NCBI GenBank assembly: GCA_003562655.1
Contig: PWUC01000083.1
Location: forward strand, 1-13,782
DNA: 13,782 bases
Reading direction: 5' to 3'
Source: Clostridia bacterium
Lineage (GTDB): Bacteria > Bacillota_E > SLMV01 > PUMD01
Part shown: piece after piece, positions 7,424-13,782 of the stretch
Layout of the letters: each line of letters begins with the position of its first letter
How positions within the stretch are numbered: position 1 is the stretch's first letter
Translations under genes and position numbers: made by a program
Notes under the pieces: generated by a model
The model's input: the letters and a program-made list of their open reading frames with translations, nothing else
Told to the model about the DNA's origin: nothing
Databases searched by the model: none

Positions 7424-7795
7424 TCAGATCTGCTGGGAGGCTTCACTGAGGAAGCTTCGGCAGAGACGCTGTATCTGCGAGACGGCTGCATATTTGCGGC
7501 GCAGGTAATCCTGGCCGCTTTTTGTCAGGTGGTAAGTGCGGATCGGTGGAGCTGACGAACGCATCTGCCATCTCGAATCAAGAAAGCCCTGCTCTTCAAG
7601 AGAAGACAGGTGCCTGTAGATCGTTGTCTGATGGGGCATGGAACAGGGCAGATCCCTCATAGCCTTGGCGATGGCATAGCCATGACGGGGTTTGCGTGCC
7701 ACCAGCAGCAGCAGCCAGCCCTCAAAGAGTGCATCGGGAAGAGCGCCATCCTTCTTCGATTCTGGGGCTCGCTCGCCCGGAGACCTGCCATCCAT
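7424..7795 (-). CDS. PadR-family transcriptional regulator
   Basis: A 123-residue winged-helix protein of PadR type. The domain runs from about residue 22 to 100: FEGWLLLLVARKPRHGYAIA matches the family's first helix and its hallmark HGY motif, TTIYRHLSSLEEQGFL is the recognition helix region, and RTYHLTKSG is the wing. A short C-terminal helix (101-118) probably serves dimerisation. The start at 7795 is chosen over the longer reading to 7936 because GGGAG lies five bases upstream and the extra residues match nothing. PadR proteins usually repress their own or neighbouring genes and respond to small molecules. The gene is divergent from the M28/dehydrogenase pair across 383 bp, which makes that pair the likeliest target. 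Confidence 0.88.
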   Translation of the reverse strand: MDGRSPGERAPESKKDGALPDALFEGWLLLLVARKPRHGYAIAKAMRDLPCSMPHQTTIYRHLSSLEEQGFLDSRWQMRSSAPPIRTYHLTKSGQDYLRRKYAAVSQIQRLCRSFLSEASQQI

Positions 7796-8178
7796 GTTCT
7801 CTCTCCCTTCGCGTGTTGAAGTCATCTGTAGACTGATATTCAATGCGACCGGGTGCAGTTCCTGCCTGGCTGTAGGGATGCGTCGGAGATCATCGCAGCT
7901 ACCCCACTCACACACAATCCGTATCCTGAAGCTCAACTGGAAAGCTCTCCAGGGATCCCGGTGCCCTCACGACCGACGAGCTGCGGGGAACGGGATGAGA
8001 GTAGGGATTTCGTGGGAGCCTGCCGTCGGCGCATGCACCCGGTATGATTTTGTTGATGTTGCGATTTGTCTCATCTGACGAGGGATCCGTGAGAGCGATC
8101 ACGAAAGGCATGTCAGTATAAAGGGCGTGGCATGATCTGGGGGATTTTGTGCAGCCATCATCCTGGGAGGTGTCGTGA
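7796..8178. other. Divergent control region between padR and the M28 gene
   Basis: This 383-bp gap has no convincing gene. A TATAAA hexamer (8117-8122) could be a plus-strand -10 box about 57 bases before the M28 start, but no -35 match lies 16-18 bases upstream, so an activator may be needed. Two copies of GGCATG (8107-8112 and 8129-8134), 22 bp apart, flank it almost symmetrically. A near-palindrome, CTGGAAAGCTCTCCAG (7937-7952), lies nearer padR. These are short and may be chance, but are the best operator candidates. Confidence 0.35.
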
Positions 8179-10113
8179 TTGTCAACGCGCAAAGACCTGT
8201 TTGAACTGGTGGACCAGCACTTTGATGCGGAGCGAGCCCGGAACATCGCAGTGAGTCTGACCGACCACTACCGATCACCCGGAGCGTCAGGATACTTGAA
8301 GGCGGCCGAATTGATCCAGGAGGCCTTCGAGAGAAGCGGCTTTGATTCGCTGGAAGTGGTCGATTACCCCGTTGAGAATGCCTGGGATCCCATTGGCGCC
8401 ACGTTAGTCGTGGAGAAACCTACGGCAGTGACACTGGTGGACTATCATTCAGCTCCCTCCTGCATAGCCTGGTGGTCTGACGCAACGGGTCCCGAAGGTG
8501 AGTGTCTGGAGATTGTGGATGTCGGCACCGGGGAGACCCCCGAGGATTTTGCTGGCAGGGACATTCGAGGAAAGGCTGTTTTCATTCACGGGACTACCAG
8601 GCGTCCCGGATGGTGGGAGGCCGCCAGGCTCTCTGCTGAGCGGGGAGCGCGGGGTCTGGTAACCGACTACATGCTGTATCAAACGCCAGGGATCCGCACG
8701 CCAGAACTCGTCCCCGAGGCATCTCAGCTCCTCCGGCTTCCGGAGGGGGTCAGAAATAAAGTCTGGGCGTTCAGCATACCCCATTGCACATCCATCAAGC
8801 TGCAGCAGATGCTGCAGCAGGGGGCGGTGTTTGTCAGGGCCCATGTCCGGGTCACGACCTCGGATAGCGTGGTGAGAAACCTCATTGCAGCCATAGAGGG
8901 GACGGAGTTTCCCGAGGACAGCATTCTGTTCTGTGCCCACGGCTCGGGCATCAAACCGGGAGCGAATTGTGCCGAGGGCCCCGGCCTCCTGGTTGAGCTG
9001 GCGCGGACGGTGAAGGTTTTGATCGACAGCGGTCTGGTCCAGAGGCCGAAGAGAACTCTGAAGTTCTTCGTGGGCTGTGAAGGGGCAGGGGTTAGCGGCT
9101 ATTTTCGTGACAATCCCGAGGAGGTCAACAACATCATCACCGCGATCACCTACTGCAGCCCCGGCCACAAACAGGAGGAGACCCTCTCGAATCTTCTGCT
9201 GTATCGCTCTCCAGATTCAGTACCGGGGTTCATCAACGACTATCTGGCAGAGCTTATTGACGCCAGCCCGAAAGAGGCCGAATGGGTGGAAAGAGATGGC
9301 GGAGAAGATCTGCCCCTGATCCGGTTCACCGATCACTACTACACGCCCTGGAGTGACAACACCCGTTTTGCTGCGGAGGGAATCCAGGCTCCCCTGATTA
9401 TGTCCTGGCCGGACCGCTATTTCCACAGTCAACTGCTCACCCCGGATGTCATCGATCCCCGCGTGCTTCGCCGGGCTGCCCTCGTTTCCGGCGTGGCCGG
9501 TCTCGAGCTGGCGATGGCGGACAGTGAGCTGGCCAGGGCCATTGCCAGGGGAGTGGCAGCGAGATCTGCCCTGCGACTGACCCGGGTTGCAGGCAGGTAC
9601 CGCGGTGCCGAAGATGCATCCCGGGCACGGAGGCATTTGCTGTTCACGCTGGATCAGGATGTACAGGGCTTGCGCACGGTCCTTCGATTGGTGCCCGAGG
9701 CCAAACGAGAAGCTGTCGCTGAGACGTTGAGGGAATTGGAGAACATGCTGCGCGATGTGGCGGACCGGGAGATGCAGGCACTGCCAGAAGGGGTCGATCA
9801 TGAGGTCGGGCCCGAGGTGGCAGCCCTGGTGCCCAGGTTGATAGGCACCCGTCGTCCTCCCCGGTGGGCAGGTCTCAGCTATGCTGATCTTCTGGAGATC
9901 GGAGAGCAGCTGGCTGCCGGGGATGGCAATGCGGGATTCAACAGCCTACGGGTCATCGCTGATGAGACCGGGGCCTTCATCGACGGACAGCGCACGGTTG
10001 CAGATATAGCCGACGCTGTGGGTTTTGAGTTCGATCTGAAGATCGGACCCCTTCCGATACATGCTATATTGACGGGTCTGGAGGCAGACGGTCACATCGA
10101 GTTTGGCAGCTGA
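8179..10113 (+). CDS. M28-fold peptidase-like protein with PA-type insert and altered metal site
   Basis: A 644-residue protein. Residues 1-100 begin the M28 fold (RSPGASGYLKAAELIQEAF is typical). Residues about 108-222 form a protease-associated (PA)-type insert (VDVGTGETPEDFAGRDIRGK, then AERGARGLV). Residues about 230-450 hold the catalytic core, followed by a helical region and a C-terminal winged-helix-like segment (567-644). Core landmarks fit M28, but most ligands are replaced: FCAHGSG keeps H254 but lacks the Asp; GANC has C264 for Asp; GCEGAG keeps E301 but has G302 for Glu; TYCS has C326 near the Asp position; YFHSQ keeps H416. It may use an unusual metal site or may not be a peptidase. 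The start is TTG with GGGAGGTG (8165-8172) upstream and an in-frame stop just before it. No signal peptide is seen. The dehydrogenase gene follows after 35 bp. Confidence 0.82.
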   Translation: MSTRKDLFELVDQHFDAERARNIAVSLTDHYRSPGASGYLKAAELIQEAFERSGFDSLEVVDYPVENAWDPIGATLVVEKPTAVTLVDYHSAPSCIAWWSDATGPEGECLEIVDVGTGETPEDFAGRDIRGKAVFIHGTTRRPGWWEAARLSAERGARGLVTDYMLYQTPGIRTPELVPEASQLLRLPEGVRNKVWAFSIPHCTSIKLQQMLQQGAVFVRAHVRVTTSDSVVRNLIAAIEGTEFPEDSILFCAHGSGIKPGANCAEGPGLLVELARTVKVLIDSGLVQRPKRTLKFFVGCEGAGVSGYFRDNPEEVNNIITAITYCSPGHKQEETLSNLLLYRSPDSVPGFINDYLAELIDASPKEAEWVERDGGEDLPLIRFTDHYYTPWSDNTRFAAEGIQAPLIMSWPDRYFHSQLLTPDVIDPRVLRRAALVSGVAGLELAMADSELARAIARGVAARSALRLTRVAGRYRGAEDASRARRHLLFTLDQDVQGLRTVLRLVPEAKREAVAETLRELENMLRDVADREMQALPEGVDHEVGPEVAALVPRLIGTRRPPRWAGLSYADLLEIGEQLAAGDGNAGFNSLRVIADETGAFIDGQRTVADIADAVGFEFDLKIGPLPIHAILTGLEADGHIEFGS

Positions 10114-10148
10114 TTCGACTCAAACGGGTCAGAGAGAGGGGAGTTACC

Positions 10149-11198
10149 GTGGGAGAAGGTGTGGCGAAAAGAGTCAACGTGTTCATCGCCGTTCCATTGC
10201 CTGGGGACTGTGTGCAGCGCATCAAGAAGGTGGATCCGCGAGCCAATGTCATCTTCGATCCCGAGTTGATCCCAGAACCGCGTTACGTCGCTGACAGAGT
10301 GGGCAAACCGATGGAGTGGACTGATGAGAAGGAAGAGAGGTGGCTGGGGTATCTGGCTGAGGCCGAGATCATCTTCGGTTTTGACCGCCGCCACCTGGAT
10401 CGACTGCACGAGCTGGCTCCCAACCTGCGGTGGATGCAGGGGACCAGCACTGCTATAGGTCCCATGACCAGGAAGATGGGTTGGGTTGAAAAGGGGATCA
10501 CAGTCACCAGTGCCAGCGGAATACACTCGGTCCCCATTGCGGAGTTTCAGACCATGGCCCTGGTGGGTTTCGCGAAGGACATCCTGCATCTGTTCCGTCT
10601 GAAGCAGCAGAAGAAGTTCGAACGCTACTGCACGGGGCAGGTTCGAGGAAAGACACTGGGAATTGTGGGTCTGGGCAAGAATGGGACGGAGGTGGCCCGG
10701 ATCGCGCGGGCCCTGGGCATGCGAGTCCTGGGAGTCAAACGTACCTACGAGGGCAGTGATCCTGCCACCCTCAACGTGGATGAGCTCTACCCAAAGGAGC
10801 GCATCAGGGACATGTTTGCTCAATGCGACTTCGTTTCTCTTACGGTCCCGACCACTTCGGAGACCTTCAAGTTCCTCGACTATCATATGTTCAAGGCCAT
10901 GAAGCCCGGCTGTGTCGTGATCAACAACAGCATGGGAACAATCGTGGTCCAGGACGACCTCATACGGGCCCTCAGAGAGGGACACCTGGGTGGGGCTGCT
11001 CTGGACGTGTTCGAGGAGGAACCCCTTCCCGAGGACAGCCCCCTCTGGGAGATGGACAATGTGTTGATCAGCCCTCATTCGGCCAGCTGTTCGGAGCTTG
11101 AGGACCTCAATGTGACAGATCTGTTCACTGACAACTTGCGGCGGTATCTGGACGGCGTGCCGCTCCGAAACGTCATAGACCCCGATCTGCAGTATTGA
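10149..11198 (+). CDS. D-2-hydroxyacid dehydrogenase-like protein lacking the catalytic Arg
   Basis: A 349-residue member of the D-isomer-specific 2-hydroxyacid dehydrogenase family, which interconverts 2-hydroxy acids and 2-oxo acids with NAD(P). The nucleotide-binding glycine motif is GLGKNG (G174, G176, G179). The catalytic Glu (E291 in DVFEEEP) and His (H310 in SPHSAS) are present. The usual N-x-x-R-G motif reads NNSMG, placing Met at 262. The spacing of 29 residues to E291 equals that between R235 and E264 in lactobacillar D-lactate dehydrogenase, so the substrate-binding Arg really is replaced. The GTG start at 10149 has GAGGGGAG five bases upstream; a second GTG at 10161 is possible. 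The 35-bp gap from the M28 gene indicates one operon. Substrate unknown. Confidence 0.88.
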   Translation: MGEGVAKRVNVFIAVPLPGDCVQRIKKVDPRANVIFDPELIPEPRYVADRVGKPMEWTDEKEERWLGYLAEAEIIFGFDRRHLDRLHELAPNLRWMQGTSTAIGPMTRKMGWVEKGITVTSASGIHSVPIAEFQTMALVGFAKDILHLFRLKQQKKFERYCTGQVRGKTLGIVGLGKNGTEVARIARALGMRVLGVKRTYEGSDPATLNVDELYPKERIRDMFAQCDFVSLTVPTTSETFKFLDYHMFKAMKPGCVVINNSMGTIVVQDDLIRALREGHLGGAALDVFEEEPLPEDSPLWEMDNVLISPHSASCSELEDLNVTDLFTDNLRRYLDGVPLRNVIDPDLQY

Positions 11199-11260
11199 CC
11201 TAACCGGACTGGGCATCGGCGGCCGGCATGCAGTGGAGTGATTGGGATCTGGGAGTGCGG

Positions 11261-11461
11261 ATGAGGATATCTGCGAAGGCGGCCTTCCATGCGGCTGATC
11301 TTCTGCTGGCACAGAGACGGCAAGTGGACCTGGTCATGGAGGGGGCGATTACTCCCGAGACCGGAAGCCCGGATCCCTTGCCCGGTCAGCTCCGGCAAAT
11401 CTCGGAGGCGTGCTGGCCGACGACAGTTCTCACGGGAGCTCGGAGAGGTCTTCCGGTATGA
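11261..11461 (+). CDS. Questionable 66-residue reading frame, Rrf2-like first residues
   Basis: The ATG at 11261 follows GGGAG at five bases, and the frame starts MRISAKAAFHAADLLL, which resembles the first helix of Rrf2-family regulators (MRISAK is a common start there). After about 20 residues the resemblance is lost in all three frames, and the end overlaps the 3' end of gmk on the other strand. It may be a decayed remnant, a small gene, or chance. Confidence 0.2.
   Translation: MRISAKAAFHAADLLLAQRRQVDLVMEGAITPETGSPDPLPGQLRQISEACWPTTVLTGARRGLPV
11352..11407. terminator. Imperfect inverted repeat between the convergent dehydrogenase and gmk genes
   Basis: CTCCCGAGACCGGA (11352-11365) can pair with TCCGG (11391-11395) and TCTCGGAG (11400-11407), about 13 pairs with a bulged C on one arm and CAAA on the other. 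It lies in the 231-bp gap between two convergent genes, where a two-way terminator is expected, but it has no T tract. Confidence 0.3.
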
Positions 11462-12044
11462 GAAGATACTTCTCCGTCAGAGACTTGCTGCATCGACGGA
11501 TCCGTTCAGCCCTTATGATGGCCTCAACATCTCTGCGGCAGCTGTCTATATCTTTGTTCACCAGAACGTAATCATATTCGGAGGCGTGGCGGATCTGTTC
11601 GGTTGCATTGTGCAGCCGCGACTGCATGTTCTTCTCTTTGGCCCGCTGACGGATGCGGTTCTGCATCTCCTCCATGGAGGGTGGTAGTAAGAAGATGGAT
11701 ACCACCCCGGGGTGGACACGCCGGTACTTTCTGTGCCCCTTGTAGTCGAGCTCGATTACGTAGTCACAATCACCGGAGAGGACGTGGGTCGGCGAACCGT
11801 AGTAGTAGTCTTCGTAGACCCTCTCGTACTCGAAGATGCACTCTTCATTTAGAAGGCGGAGAAATTCTTCCTCGCTCACAAAACTATAGTGTACTCCATC
11901 CACCTCGCCGGGGCGCGGCTCGCGGGTCGTGTAGTTGACGACCTTCTTCAAACCGGGAGCCGTGTCGGTGACGTGGGAGATCATTGTGCCCTTCCCGCAT
12001 CCTGAAGGGCCGCTGATTATGAAAAGGATAGGATCTCGTTTCAC
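11430..12044 (-). CDS. gmk: Guanylate kinase
   Basis: A 204-residue protein, the usual size of bacterial guanylate kinase, which phosphorylates GMP to GDP with ATP in the cytoplasm. The P-loop is GPSGCGKGT (residues 12-20, Lys18). The GMP-binding segment YTTREPRPGEVDGVHY and the downstream FVSEEEF and YYGSP are all family hallmarks, as is IFLLPPSMEEMQNRIRQR in the lid region. The start is GTG at 12044, with AAGGGG about nine bases upstream, and the sequence begins MKRDPILFIISG, close to typical family starts. A good promoter lies just upstream (12072-12100), giving a leader of only about 20 bases. The gene stands alone; in many bacteria gmk is next to rpoZ or yicC, neither of which is seen here. 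Confidence 0.95.
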   Translation of the reverse strand: MKRDPILFIISGPSGCGKGTMISHVTDTAPGLKKVVNYTTREPRPGEVDGVHYSFVSEEEFLRLLNEECIFEYERVYEDYYYGSPTHVLSGDCDYVIELDYKGHRKYRRVHPGVVSIFLLPPSMEEMQNRIRQRAKEKNMQSRLHNATEQIRHASEYDYVLVNKDIDSCRRDVEAIIRAERIRRCSKSLTEKYLLIPEDLSELP

Positions 12045-12071
12045 TGCAGGATACCCCTTCCCTCGTCACTA

Positions 12072-12100
12072 AGTTTACTGTAGTCCCTGGGGCAAGGCAA
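12072..12100 (-). promoter_or_regulatory. Sigma70-like promoter of gmk
   Basis: On the minus strand TTGCCT (-35, complement of 12095-12100) is followed after 17 bases by TAAACT (-10, complement of 12072-12077). The predicted start near 12065 is about 20 bases from the gmk GTG. Confidence 0.6.
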
Positions 12101-13029
12101 TCGCCCGAGCCCTGCGAAGACAGCGATGAGACTGATCCTGCAGCGGTTACGTTGAGCCACCAGTCATCAGTTCATAGTACGTACAGGGCACAAAAGCAGT
12201 AGGTATGGGCATTGTGGGACGGCAATCACCGGGGCTGCTTCTGAAGGCCTGGTCATCTCCCACGAGCGGGTTCCTCCAGCAGAACTGCCTGGTGGCGGTA
12301 TCCACCTGGTGCTGGAGTGAGCCGTCATAAGAGGCGAACTGGAATGATGAACGACAGCCGTCTGGTTGGCGTGCCCCCTTACGTCTCCGGGGTATCCCCG
12401 GTGGCGCTTTTCATGACCCGCACCAGGAGTGGAGCCAGCAGGGGTCCGGTGATCCCGGGCGGAAGTACGGCTTTATATTGGGTTGATTCCCACAATCCTC
12501 GCGAACGTTCCCGTTGGACCGTCCCTCTCTGAGCCGGACATCAATGATCAGAAGCAGGACAGCTTCGTGGGTCTTGAAGGTCCAACTCCTTGTGATTGTG
12601 CTAACACGGCTGGTCTACCCTGACACCTTCCATTCCCGGAGCCCCCGGTGGGCACCCTGCCTGTTCTGCTCTGCCCCCCTTGCATACAACGCTGCAGTCC
12701 AGGGAGAGGTCCGGATTTGCCTGTCGGTGAATTTCTTCCACGCCTCACGAGTTGCCGGTCGTGCGACCATCCAGCCTGGAGAAGTGAACCCCCTCTGTGA
12801 GCGAACGCGGTGGATCCGCACTACGTCTGCCGCTGTACCTCGTCTCAGCTAGTAGGAGGTGCGAGTTGGCTCCAAGCCTCGATTCCACAGTGCATACGAC
12901 GGCCCGGGCGCCAGATGCACTGCGCCGATGTGATCGCATCCCGGAGAAACGGTTCTCCGCGGACCTATGCGGAATCAGCCCCCGCGGAGTTCTCTGCGAG
13001 GGCAAATGGCCGTTGCGAAAATCTCTCAC
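12101..13029. other. 0.93-kb stretch without a recognisable gene; several possible hairpins
   Basis: No frame on either strand combines a plausible start, Shine-Dalgarno sequence and protein-like composition; all open frames here are short and Arg/Ser/Pro-rich. Visible stems: CTCCAGCA/TGCTGGAG (12274-12281/12310-12317) enclosing GGTGG/CCACC (12291-12295/12302-12306); CCGGGG-TAT-CCCCGG (12387-12401) followed by CTTTT; ATTGGG/CCC-A-CAAT (12477-12496); and GTTGGACC/GGTCCAAC (12513-12520/12579-12586) enclosing two smaller stems. Stems of this size are expected by chance at this length and GC content, so they are only suggestive. I find no tRNA, tmRNA, RNase P or SRP RNA signature. Confidence 0.45.
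12942..12989. other. Two mutually exclusive stem-loops downstream of the DUF4282 gene
   Basis: CGGAGAA (12942-12948) pairs with TTCTCCG (12953-12959) around ACGG. CTCCGCGG (12955-12962) pairs with CCGCGGAG (12982-12989). The two stems share 12955-12959, so only one can form at a time. They lie 41-88 bases past the stop of the minus-strand DUF4282 gene, so a terminator role is likely; no T tract is present. Confidence 0.3.
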
Positions 13030-13491
13030 CTACTGCGAGCGCTCATCCTCCTGGACCTGATCTTCCTCACCCTTAAGGTCTTCCTCCTTCTCCTTGGCTT
13101 CCTCTTTCTCCTGATCTACCCTCTGCATCGGCTCTGCCTGGCTTTTGGCAACAGCCGGCTGGACTTGTGGACGAGCATCCTTTGGGGTTGGCCTTGATTG
13201 AGAAAGCGCCTCCACGTTCTCTGCAATGCTGAAGAGCACCATGACCAGTTCGAGCATCACGCGGGCGTAGATCAGCAGCAGCAGAAAGGCGATGGGGCCG
13301 ATGATGAAGATGGCCAGAAGACCCATGGTCGTGGACTCGAAAAATGCTCCCACGACCAGGCCCAGGTACGCCACAACGGCGAAAATGAAGGCCAGAACAT
13401 ACAACAACCGGATCAACTTGGAGGTGATGAAAAATCTGAACCTGAAGTCGAACAGTGACCCGAAGAATCCCCTGGAATCCCGTGAACCCAT
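13030..13491 (-). CDS. DUF4282 domain membrane protein with charged C-terminal tail
   Basis: A 153-residue protein of the DUF4282 type, whose function is unknown. The family pattern is clear: FDFRFRFFITSKLIRLLYVLA at the start of the domain, two membrane helices (about 28-50 and 57-76), then IYARVMLELVMVLFSIAENVE, where R77, E81 and E91 are typical. Both ends are probably cytoplasmic, with a hairpin in the membrane. From about residue 100 the tail is Pro/Gln-rich and then strongly charged (many Glu and Lys, 128-150), probably helical or disordered; this tail is not part of the domain. The start at 13491 is supported by GGAGGAGGTG eight bases upstream; a longer reading to 13536 contains this Shine-Dalgarno sequence and is rejected. 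Confidence 0.85.
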   Translation of the reverse strand: MGSRDSRGFFGSLFDFRFRFFITSKLIRLLYVLAFIFAVVAYLGLVVGAFFESTTMGLLAIFIIGPIAFLLLLIYARVMLELVMVLFSIAENVEALSQSRPTPKDARPQVQPAVAKSQAEPMQRVDQEKEEAKEKEEDLKGEEDQVQEDERSQ

Positions 13492-13782
13492 GGCGTTAAC
13501 ACCTCCTCCCGAGAGTCCCCTTGAGTGACACAACATTGCTCATCACACGGGGGCCGTCTGTGTGTTACAGTCTTCGGCGGGCCCAGCACCAACTCCTGCA
13601 GGTTTCGACAACTCCCGTTCGGGCATGGTCTGGGCCCCCGGGGAGCCCGGCATCTTCTGCGCGGCCGGGTCTGCGAAGAACTCCCAGCAGAAAGAGCCCC
13701 TGCTTTGGCAGGATGGCGGCGCCGGCGGGTGCATGATCCAGTGCGATGGATAAGGATGATCCTGCCTGGCCTCGCGGTCGCC
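13492..13782. other. Right-edge region without a recognised gene
   Basis: Apart from the Shine-Dalgarno sequence and possible promoter of the DUF4282 gene, I see no gene in these 291 bases. The open frames on both strands are short, antiparallel to each other, and have no start signals or family resemblance. Confidence 0.5.
13564..13592 (-). promoter_or_regulatory. Possible promoter of the DUF4282 gene
   Basis: On the minus strand TTGGTG (complement of 13587-13592) lies 17 bases before TGTAAC (complement of 13564-13569). Matches to the consensus are moderate (3 of 6 and 4 of 6). The leader would be about 65 bases. Confidence 0.3.

Noticed and set aside
10092..11312. Long minus-strand open frame antisense to the dehydrogenase gene
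   Set aside because: It mirrors the codon bias of the real gene and has no domain signature.
12154..12195. Group II intron domain V (GAGCC ... GTACGTAC)
   Set aside because: The order and loop do not match the conserved domain V hairpin, and no reverse transcriptase motif is present nearby.
12240..12330. tRNA or tmRNA suggested by GGGTTCCTCC and nearby stems
   Set aside because: There is no T-loop consensus with matching acceptor, D and anticodon arms, and no tmRNA tag frame.

Overview
The window is about 13.8 kb of GC-rich DNA (roughly 60% G+C by eye) from a bacterium. Evidence for Bacteria is the set of strong Shine-Dalgarno sequences, sigma70-like promoters with 17-bp spacers upstream of ccdA and gmk, and a bacterial gene set (PadR, CcdA/TlpA-type thioredoxin, Gmk, TldD/TldE). 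I cannot place the phylum. Several proteins are divergent members of their families, which suggests a poorly sampled lineage. I see no tRNA, rRNA, CRISPR array, insertion sequence or phage module.

Layout. (1) At the left edge, on the minus strand, is a short DUF255 (YyaL/SSP411-type) thioredoxin-domain protein that stops exactly where longer relatives continue; an ATG follows in the same frame one codon later. (2) Positions 538-4561, plus strand, hold a peptidase block: an M24 'pita-bread' protein, an intrinsic-terminator-like hairpin, then tldD and tldE/pmbA with overlapping stop and start codons. A strong 11-bp stem closes the block. (3) Positions 4601-7795, minus strand, read in order PadR-type regulator, a 410-residue protein of unknown function, then a ccdA plus TlpA/ResA-like pair with its own promoter. 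The pair would carry electrons across the membrane to reduce extracytoplasmic disulfides. (4) Positions 8179-11198, plus strand, hold an M28-fold peptidase-like protein followed closely by a D-2-hydroxyacid dehydrogenase-like protein, divergent from padR across a 383-bp gap. (5) Positions 11430-12044, minus strand, hold guanylate kinase with a clear promoter. (6) About 0.93 kb with no convincing gene follows. (7) A two-helix DUF4282 membrane protein lies on the minus strand at 13030-13491, with no recognised gene to its right.

The most notable pattern is that three metabolic or peptidase-like enzymes keep the fold signatures of their families but have lost canonical catalytic or metal-binding residues. 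The M24 protein has three of five ligands changed. The M28 protein has most ligands changed, with cysteines at several of those places. The 2-hydroxyacid dehydrogenase has Met in place of the substrate-binding Arg. The other leads are the split DUF255 gene, a palindrome on the ccdA -35 box, the unknown 410-residue protein with an integrase-like helical core, and the long apparently non-coding stretch left of the DUF4282 gene. I do not see one coherent new defence or biosynthetic system; these are separate leads.
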